64,000 nt of DNA from a virus. The stretch covers positions 1 through 64,000 of the IMG/VR virus record IMGVR_UViG_3300033143_001962; one strand, given 5' to 3'. The notes under the pieces were generated by a model. That model worked only from the letters and a program-made list of their open reading frames with translations, did no database searches and had not been told where the DNA came from. This document shows positions 57,835-64,000 of the stretch, in pieces; the stretch's first letter is position 1; each line of letters starts with the position of its first letter. The position numbers and the translations under genes are program-made.

Positions 57835-58769
57835 GTGAATACAGCATGGACATAGCTGATATGGACGTTGTTTATCTTAGTTACGACGAGCCGCAGAAAG
57901 AAGAGTTCTGGGTTAAGATTAAAAACATGGTGCCATGGGCAGTACGTGTAGACGGAGTTAAAGGCAGCGACGCAGCACATAAAGCCGCAGCTGATGCAAG
58001 TCAAACAGATCGCTTCGTTCTAATAGATGGCGACAACATGCCAGACTTAGACTTCTTTAATCAGTCTATAAATTTTGTAGACGCTGATTACGAAAAAGCA
58101 GTATTCCGTTGGAGAGCACGTAACGAAATAAATGGCTTAATGTACGGCAACGGTGGACTTAGTTGTTGGACTAAAGAGTTTATATACAACATGAAAACAC
58201 ACGAGGCGAGTGAAGGCGATGATGAAACCGATGTCGAATTTTGTTTCGATCCTAATTACTGGGCTATGCATGATTGTTTCAGTACTACTTTTCCTAATGG
58301 CAGTCAGTACCAAGCATGGCGTGCCGGTTTCAGAGAAGGCGTTAAAATGTGTCTTATTAAGGGCACTAAGCCGAGCATTATAGAATTTAAAGATCAAGTA
58401 CATAAGCGTAACATGGATAACCTAAGCATTTGGCATAATATAGGGCTAGACGTAAAGAACGGCGAATGGGCCATAGCAGGAGCAAGACAAGGTACGTACA
58501 TGACTATGCTAGACGACACGTGGGATTATAAAGACGTACAAGACTTCGATAAAGTAGAAGAAATTTACAATACAAGTGTACGTGGATTTAATGCTGAAGG
58601 CTTAATGGATGATATAGGTGACGAGCTTGAAGCACAATTAGACATGACTATATTGCTACCAGACACCGCTAACAGTAGATTCTTTAAGCATCATTACAAA
58701 GCTAACTTTCATAATAAAGGTATCGGCGTTAAAGAAATTGATGTCATACGGGAGCAAGAAGGATGGTAA
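57831..58769 (+). CDS. Glycosyltransferase-like protein (GT2/GT-A type)
   Basis: 312 residues. MDVVYLSYDEPQKEEFW, then RVDGVKGSDAAHKAAADASQ and RFVLIDGDNMPD with D-x-D at 66-68: the order of a GT-A fold with metal-binding DGD. FRWRARNEINGLMYGNGGLS follows. Third transferase of the island. Its stop is nested in the start of the first oxygenase gene. Confidence 0.7.
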   Translation: MSEYSMDIADMDVVYLSYDEPQKEEFWVKIKNMVPWAVRVDGVKGSDAAHKAAADASQTDRFVLIDGDNMPDLDFFNQSINFVDADYEKAVFRWRARNEINGLMYGNGGLSCWTKEFIYNMKTHEASEGDDETDVEFCFDPNYWAMHDCFSTTFPNGSQYQAWRAGFREGVKMCLIKGTKPSIIEFKDQVHKRNMDNLSIWHNIGLDVKNGEWAIAGARQGTYMTMLDDTWDYKDVQDFDKVEEIYNTSVRGFNAEGLMDDIGDELEAQLDMTILLPDTANSRFFKHHYKANFHNKGIGVKEIDVIREQEGW

Positions 58770-59323
58770 GTTGGCTAGACACAAACATATCTTTTAATAA
58801 TGCATTGTCAGATAACGGCCACAAATTAATCAATAAATTAATGATACAGTCACTTAGTGAGTCAGAAGGGAAGATGGACAAGTATTATTTTGACGATGTT
58901 GATTTTGTCAATGAAGCATGGCTTAACTCTCTTAAAGATGCAGGATTGTATCCGTATGTTGCTCTAGCAGTATATCGACGCGAAGGTGCACACGGTTTAG
59001 AATTTGCACATACTGATTCACTTACTACGTATGCGGCCTTAAATTGGGTAGAGTGTACAGGACTAAGTGAAATGGTATGGTACACCCCAACAAAAGACCC
59101 GACAATGATTGAAGCAATAGATACATTAGTATACGAACACGATGACCTAATAGAGATAGATAGTAAGGACATTCATGGTGATAATATGACACTAGTTCAA
59201 ACGAATATACCTCACGACGTCCGCCGTGACGGTGCAGCTCGTCTGACAATTAGTGTACGTTTCCGCAACGGATGGCAATCTTGGGAAGAAGCAGTAGAAT
59301 TTTTTAAAGGTAATAACTTATGA
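58763..59323 (+). CDS. 2-oxoglutarate/Fe(II)-oxygenase-like protein 1
   Basis: 186 residues. FAHTDS (His83, Asp85), the distal NIPHDV (His151) and RLTISVRF (Arg166) form the H-x-D…H…R pattern of 2OG/Fe(II) dioxygenases, on a double-stranded beta-helix-like sequence. WYTPTKD follows SEMV, as in its three paralogs. It probably hydroxylates an amino acid, peptide or sugar. Overlaps the next gene by ATGA. Confidence 0.75.
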   Translation: MVSWLDTNISFNNALSDNGHKLINKLMIQSLSESEGKMDKYYFDDVDFVNEAWLNSLKDAGLYPYVALAVYRREGAHGLEFAHTDSLTTYAALNWVECTGLSEMVWYTPTKDPTMIEAIDTLVYEHDDLIEIDSKDIHGDNMTLVQTNIPHDVRRDGAARLTISVRFRNGWQSWEEAVEFFKGNNL

Positions 59324-59934
59324 ACCCGTATTACGCAACAACAAATATAGATTTTATGAACGGTATCTCAAATTACGGCGCAGAAGAAATTAGACGCTTA
59401 GACGCTGAGAGTATAACTAACCCGGAACAATTCTCAATTGAGAAGTACTTCATTGATTACGATGATAAAGAAAAGAACTTCCTGACACTTGAATGGAAAG
59501 ACAAACTAGTAGCAGCAGGTCTAGAGCCGTATTACGCTTTGGTGTTTGTTAGACAAAACACAGAACACAATAATGCAGACGGCCCGCACGTTGACGCACA
59601 GCCCGACGGTATATTCACAGCATTAAATTATGCGCATTGTTTAGGTGAAGAGAAAATGGTTTGGTACAAGGCGAATGAAACAGTTACAGACCTTAGTAAG
59701 GTGCCAGTACATGATACGCTGCCTTATATACAGTACGAAAAAAGTAAAGTCCGTGAAGTCGCATCAGCACCTACAGCAAGCCGTGGAAGCTTAATGTCGT
59801 TAGTGCGAACAGACATTCCGCATGACATTATTATTAAAGGTAACAGCAGACGCTTGTCAGTTAGCTTGCGCTTTCACAATAAATTTAAAGATTGGGAAGA
59901 AGCAGTAGAATTTTTTAAAGGTATTAAAATATGA
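59320..59934 (+). CDS. 2-oxoglutarate/Fe(II)-oxygenase-like protein 2
   Basis: 204 residues. GPHVDA (His90, Asp92), DIPHDI (His168) and RLSVSLRF (Arg184). Ending WEEAVEFFKGIKI is almost the same as WEEAVEFFKGNNL of the previous gene, so this is a recent tandem duplicate. ATGA overlaps on both sides. Confidence 0.75.
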   Translation: MNPYYATTNIDFMNGISNYGAEEIRRLDAESITNPEQFSIEKYFIDYDDKEKNFLTLEWKDKLVAAGLEPYYALVFVRQNTEHNNADGPHVDAQPDGIFTALNYAHCLGEEKMVWYKANETVTDLSKVPVHDTLPYIQYEKSKVREVASAPTASRGSLMSLVRTDIPHDIIIKGNSRRLSVSLRFHNKFKDWEEAVEFFKGIKI

Positions 59935-60566
59935 TATACAATAACAACGGTAAACACTTAATGATAATTGGCTTCAATGCAAGCACAATTACACAAGAGA
60001 TAACGTACATGTTTGAAGAAGGCATTATGCGTGGTGATGCACCTGGTCTTAATTTTGATGTTATTACACCTGACGAATTCTTTAAGATTGGCCAGAAGGA
60101 AGTATTCCAGTACCTTGTTATGTTTAACAAAGATCAGAAAGTACGTAAAGACGTTATAGATACAATAAACTGCGAAGGTTTAAATTGTGTTAGTGCAGTA
60201 CATCATACAGCCTGGATGCCAGCAAATGCATACATTGGCAAAGGAACAGTTATAGGTCCATTTGCATCATTGTACCAGCATACTAAACTAGGAGACCACG
60301 TTGTCTTAGAAGCATACAGTATGGTAGGACATCACTCAGAGGTTGGAGACAATGTGCATATACGTCCTAATGTAATGATATCTGGCAATGTAACAATAGG
60401 TGATAATTGTATGATCAACTCGCGGAGTACAGTACTTGAAGGTTATAGTATTTGCGACGGAGTAGCATTAGGGGCAATGACTTGTGTGCGTAAGCATATA
60501 ACAGAGTCCGGTATATACTTGGGTACAAGTGCTAAACGTGTTGGTGAATTTGCTGATGCGACTTGA
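59931..60566 (+). CDS. Hexapeptide-repeat acyltransferase (NeuD/PglD-like)
   Basis: 211 residues. The N-terminal part holds HLMIIGFNAS, a nucleotide-type fold start; from residue 95 there is a left-handed beta-helix: AYIGKGTVIGPFASLYQHTK, VGHHSEVGDNVHIRPNVMIS and GNVTIGDNCMINSRS. The His pair in GHHSEVGDN is the usual catalytic site. It would acetylate an amino sugar, in line with the neighbouring transferases. Confidence 0.85.
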   Translation: MIYNNNGKHLMIIGFNASTITQEITYMFEEGIMRGDAPGLNFDVITPDEFFKIGQKEVFQYLVMFNKDQKVRKDVIDTINCEGLNCVSAVHHTAWMPANAYIGKGTVIGPFASLYQHTKLGDHVVLEAYSMVGHHSEVGDNVHIRPNVMISGNVTIGDNCMINSRSTVLEGYSICDGVALGAMTCVRKHITESGIYLGTSAKRVGEFADAT

Positions 60567-61536
60567 GATACAAAAACATATCGGCAATGACGAGTTAGTT
60601 GATACAACTACATTAATTATTTCAATAATTGACATCATGCACGAGCACGGTGAAATCACAATGGTAACCGATGAGGTATTTTCAGCTGTTAACACTGGCT
60701 TCGTTGATGTACTAGATAAACTAATCCGGCACTATAATTGGGACAGGAAAAAGATTACACTCGAGTATGTTAATAGAAAAGAAATGGAAACTATTACGCA
60801 ATTTAATGCCGTGATGTTCTCGGATTTTAAGTCTGGTACATTAGCCGGTAGTCGCACATTTGATGTTCCTACATCGTTACCGTGGAATAAGGAAATGGAT
60901 TTTGGTATGTTTATTGGTCGGCTTAATTTTACAAGACTGTGCGCATTGGATAGTTACCGGAATTTTAAATATAAAGAATTTGGCATCACGTCGATGAATC
61001 AGGCACCTTACGAGGATTCCGTTAACGATAAGTTTATCTTACAATATTTAAAAGCCACAGATACGAAGTGGGCAGACATAAAGGATCTCCAGCCGTACAG
61101 CGATCTCGGCGAAGTAATAAAGCCACCTATAATTCCACCCGCAAGTTTAATAGGATGGGAGAAGGTATACGAAAAAATAGCAATTGAAATCATATGCGAA
61201 ACTAATGATTCGTACGGTAATATGGCTATTACTGAAAAGTTTCTCAGGTGTTGTTTGTATAAGCGACCATTTTTATTAATAGGCAGCCCGGGTATTCTGC
61301 TTAGTTTAAAAACCGATTACTGGCATACTGATGAGAAACCGAGATTCTTTGAGGATGTAATACCATTGAACTATGATAACTTATACGGCAAGGAACGAGT
61401 GGACGCCGTGTTTGATTTACTTGCTAATTTAATTAGTACAGGTAAAATTAATACAATACTTGAAGATTGCAAAGAAGACATTGAACACAATTTCAAGATA
61501 GTAAGTGAAAACATACAAGGATTATCAAATGCATAG
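60556..61536 (+). CDS. Glycan-related transferase-like protein
   Basis: 326 residues from ATG at 60556; 60529 is possible. ITEKFLRCCLYKRPFLLIGS near residue 230 recalls the C-terminal 'ITEK-R…KPF…G' block of exostosin/fucosyltransferase-type enzymes. No other motifs are evident. It overlaps the acyltransferase by 11 bp. The assignment is weak. Confidence 0.5.
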   Translation: MRLEIQKHIGNDELVDTTTLIISIIDIMHEHGEITMVTDEVFSAVNTGFVDVLDKLIRHYNWDRKKITLEYVNRKEMETITQFNAVMFSDFKSGTLAGSRTFDVPTSLPWNKEMDFGMFIGRLNFTRLCALDSYRNFKYKEFGITSMNQAPYEDSVNDKFILQYLKATDTKWADIKDLQPYSDLGEVIKPPIIPPASLIGWEKVYEKIAIEIICETNDSYGNMAITEKFLRCCLYKRPFLLIGSPGILLSLKTDYWHTDEKPRFFEDVIPLNYDNLYGKERVDAVFDLLANLISTGKINTILEDCKEDIEHNFKIVSENIQGLSNA

Positions 61537-62128
61537 CAACAACTTACCAGACTGGTATAAAACAGAAATAGTATTTAGTGAGCAGTTCTCACTTAGTGAG
61601 TTTGGACACGAAGCAGTAAAAACAATGAAAGAACGTGCAGAAAAAGAATACGTGTGTCACGTAGTATATGAAGAAGACACACGTATCTTTAGTGACAGTT
61701 GGTTGCAGTACCTTGCAGAATTTGGACTACATCCTACAAGTGTGCTAATTATATGTAGGCTATCCCAAGCCCAACACCCACACGCACATTTAGATAAGTC
61801 ACTGGGCATACATGATAGCGGAGCACTTAATTGGGTAGAAGATAATAACGATGACAGCGAAATGATATGGTACGAGATGCCAGCATTAGATGTTGACCGT
61901 TACGACTTTGAAAGCGATCCACGCTATACTAATTTTAGAAGCGAGCAGTTAACAGAACGTTCTCGTGCTACACTTGGCGGTAGCGATAATATGGCATTAG
62001 TCAGAACAGACATTCCGCATAATATTATAATGGGTGACGTGCCTAGGCTGGCTGTTAGTGTACGCTTTAGTGAAGGTGAGTACACATGGGCAGAGTCCGT
62101 AGAAAGAATGAAGGAGTACATAGTATGA
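61529..62128 (+). CDS. 2-oxoglutarate/Fe(II)-oxygenase-like protein 3
   Basis: 199 residues from ATG at 61529 (AAGGA 8 nt upstream); a GTG at 61505 is less likely. HAHLDK (His87, Asp89), DIPHNI (His164), RLAVSVRF (Arg179), with SEMIWYEMPAL between. Coupled to the next gene by ATGA. Confidence 0.75.
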   Translation: MHSNNLPDWYKTEIVFSEQFSLSEFGHEAVKTMKERAEKEYVCHVVYEEDTRIFSDSWLQYLAEFGLHPTSVLIICRLSQAQHPHAHLDKSLGIHDSGALNWVEDNNDDSEMIWYEMPALDVDRYDFESDPRYTNFRSEQLTERSRATLGGSDNMALVRTDIPHNIIMGDVPRLAVSVRFSEGEYTWAESVERMKEYIV

Positions 62129-62718
62129 GTGAATGTATGCACAGAACAAACATAAGTTTTAAAGGCGCGCTATCCGAGTTAGGTGGAATAGAAATAAATC
62201 GTATCAGGCGACTAGTTGACAAAAAAACATTCCATCATCAAAAGTTTATATTAGATAAAGAAAAGATATTTACAGATGAATGGATGCAGTACGTACATGA
62301 TAAGTTAGGAATGACTCCTACTACTGCAATGGCATTTTGTCGTAACCCGCACGTACAATTAGGCGCAGCACATATAGATGGCGGCCGAGACCGTGAAATA
62401 TTTATGGGTCTGAATTGGGTGCAAGGCGAAGACGATAGTGAAATGATATGGTACGACATGCCCGACGTACTCAACGATATGCTTGAAGATGAATATGTTA
62501 AGTACTGGACGTTCCCAGAAGATGAATACGACTTAAAAGAAATACATAGAGAGTGTGTTGGCAATAGTGATAACTTAGCACTTGTACGCGCAGACATACC
62601 GCATGATGTTATTATGGGAGACAAACAACGTTTCGGGTTTACAATACGTTTCTGGAAAGACTACGAAAGTTGGGATGATGTTGTAGAACAATTTAAGGAC
62701 GTTATAGTTGAAGAGTAA
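62125..62718 (+). CDS. 2-oxoglutarate/Fe(II)-oxygenase-like protein 4
   Basis: 197 residues from ATG at 62125 (AAGGAG 8 nt upstream). AAHIDG (His83, Asp85), DIPHDV (His160), RFGFTIRF (Arg175); SEMIWYDMPDV is shared with protein 3, so 3 and 4 form the second related pair. All Fe and 2OG ligands are kept. Confidence 0.75.
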   Translation: MSECMHRTNISFKGALSELGGIEINRIRRLVDKKTFHHQKFILDKEKIFTDEWMQYVHDKLGMTPTTAMAFCRNPHVQLGAAHIDGGRDREIFMGLNWVQGEDDSEMIWYDMPDVLNDMLEDEYVKYWTFPEDEYDLKEIHRECVGNSDNLALVRADIPHDVIMGDKQRFGFTIRFWKDYESWDDVVEQFKDVIVEE

Positions 62719-64000
62719 ATTTTTAACAGATGCAGAAAACATGAAGGAAAAGTTGGATACAGTATCTCCTTCATTTTGTTTAGCAAAGTGGAAGCAAGTA
62801 TCCTTGCACTTAACAAATGGCATGAATAACTCTTGCTACCATCCTCCATTGCATAAAATTAATGTAGACGATATAATAAAAGATCCAAGCGCACTACATA
62901 ATACAGCAGAAAAAGCTATAGCCAGAAAACAAATGGTGAGCGGCGAGCGACCCTCTGAATGTAGCTACTGTTGGGCAATGGAGGATAACGGTGAGTTAAG
63001 TGACAGGCATTACAGAAGTGGAGAACCATGGGCAGCACAGGACTTTGATACAATAGTCGCAAACCCAGAAGCTTCTGTAACGCCATCGTATGTAGAGGTT
63101 AATTTTAACCACTCATGTAACTTAGCTTGCTCTTATTGCAGCCCACAATTTTCGAGTACGTGGGGGGTTGAAGCAAGAAAGTTCGGAGCTTACCCTACTT
63201 CAACTCCACATAACGATCCTGCTTATTTTGCAGGTAATCGTAAACCAATTCCTAATCGCGAATACAATCCATACGTAGAAGCATTTTGGAAATGGTGGCC
63301 CGAGCTTTACAAAGACTTAGTACATTTCCGCATGACAGGCGGCGAACCATTACAAGATAAAAATACTTACAAAGTCTTTGATTATGTTTTGGAAAATCCA
63401 AAACCTGATTTACATTTGAATGTAACTTCAAACCTGTCTGTAGATCAGAAGCTGTGGGACAAATATTTAGGGTACGTTAAGCAATTAACTACTGGCAAGA
63501 TTGAACACTTCATGCAGTACGTATCAGTAGACACATGGGGTGAACAAGCAGAGTACATACGGCACGGGTTAGACTTTGATTTACTTTGGAAACGAGTAGA
63601 CCAGTACTTGACAGAAGTGCCTGAGTACTGTAGTATTACATTTATAATTACTATGAATAACTTGTCGATATACAGTTTGGATAAGTTAATGGAAGGCATC
63701 TTAGAGTTGCGTAAGAAGCACAGTAAAACATATCAGCGTGTATGGTTTGATACTCCAGTCTTGCGTACACCAGAATGGCAGAGCTTACAAATTCTGCCAG
63801 AGTACTATGCAACTAAGTTGATGGATATAAAAGAATTCATGATAGACAACGCGGAGACAGCTGATGAGCTGTATCATGGATTCAAAGATTATGAAATACA
63901 ACGTATGAGCAGAGACATAGCTTGGATGAGACAAGGAACTGATAACGTGGAACAAAAGAAAGCGGACTTTTATCGCTTCTTTAACGAAGCAGACAAACGT
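62708..64000 (+). CDS. Radical SAM enzyme (twitch/SPASM type), 3' end outside window
   Basis: Open from TTG at 62708 (AAGGA 8 nt upstream) to the window end, 431 residues; ATG at 62740 is the alternative. SCNLACSYC (Cys137, 141, 144) is the cluster motif, FRMTGGEPL the SAM-binding GGE. The N-terminal PSECSYCWAMEDNGELSDR resembles the CW.E…G..S.R region of radical SAM proteins in marine T4-like phages. Substrate unknown; neighbours suggest peptide or sugar modification. Confidence 0.85.
   Translation, partial: MKSKFLTDAENMKEKLDTVSPSFCLAKWKQVSLHLTNGMNNSCYHPPLHKINVDDIIKDPSALHNTAEKAIARKQMVSGERPSECSYCWAMEDNGELSDRHYRSGEPWAAQDFDTIVANPEASVTPSYVEVNFNHSCNLACSYCSPQFSSTWGVEARKFGAYPTSTPHNDPAYFAGNRKPIPNREYNPYVEAFWKWWPELYKDLVHFRMTGGEPLQDKNTYKVFDYVLENPKPDLHLNVTSNLSVDQKLWDKYLGYVKQLTTGKIEHFMQYVSVDTWGEQAEYIRHGLDFDLLWKRVDQYLTEVPEYCSITFIITMNNLSIYSLDKLMEGILELRKKHSKTYQRVWFDTPVLRTPEWQSLQILPEYYATKLMDIKEFMIDNAETADELYHGFKDYEIQRMSRDIAWMRQGTDNVEQKKADFYRFFNEADKR

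Overview
The window is a contiguous piece of a T4-like (straboviral-type) contractile-tailed phage genome. The evidence is the set and order of core genes: late sigma factor gp55, recombination nucleases gp46/gp47, endonuclease VII gp49, the head cluster gp20-[67/68 slot]-gp21-gp22-gp23, and the baseplate cluster gp26, gp54/48-type, gp53, gp5, gp25, gp6 and a giant wedge-region protein. The DNA is AT-rich, and several structural proteins resemble those I know from marine T4-like phages of cyanobacteria and SAR11-type hosts. The host cannot be read from the window. No tRNA, integrase or CRISPR array was seen.

Layout. 1-2.6 kb (minus): end of the virion gene set, a small structural protein, an SGNH-type hydrolase and a membrane miniprotein. 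2.6-11.6 kb (minus): about 38 tightly overlapping small genes, several too short for ordinary ORF calling, in cassettes behind near-identical sigma70-type promoters (TTGACT, 17-18 nt, TATACT-like). This block is the most unusual part. It holds an amplified family marked by an 'LKYGS' motif (12 copies in 11 genes), about 19 proteins sharing a short hydrophobic-W-x-[KR]-L element, and within that set several proteins carrying recognisable pieces of core phage proteins: three different segments of the major capsid protein gp23, a family-B DNA polymerase motif A, a gp55-like sigma domain, a P-loop RecA-like N-terminus, and the repeat units of the phage's own tail-fibre and giant baseplate proteins. 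A complete bacteriohemerythrin sits in the block with its own promoter.

11.6-12.1 kb: a lone plus-strand gene and a bidirectional terminator. 12.1-20.4 kb (minus): the head cluster and a tape-measure-like protein. 20.4-21.5 kb (plus): gp26 and its companion. 21.7-22.55 kb: about 800 nt without a protein gene but full of nested inverted repeats, including a perfect 16-bp long-range pairing, read from a minus-strand promoter; I interpret it as a large structured non-coding RNA. 22.6-29.7 kb: endonuclease VII (plus), then on minus a radical SAM enzyme, gp46, an inserted HNH homing endonuclease with its ribosome-binding site in a hairpin, gp47, a sulfotransferase-like protein and gp55.

29.7-55.3 kb (plus): the baseplate and tail-fibre late operon, including a 4342-residue protein, ended by a terminator. 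55.3-64 kb (plus): a modification island with three glycosyltransferase-like proteins, four paralogous 2-oxoglutarate/Fe(II) oxygenase-like proteins, a hexapeptide acyltransferase, a further transferase-like protein and a radical SAM enzyme cut by the window edge.

Regulation follows the T4 logic. Small accessory genes and gp55 have sigma70-like promoters. Virion genes have [TCG]ATAAATA late-promoter boxes that gp55 would recognise.
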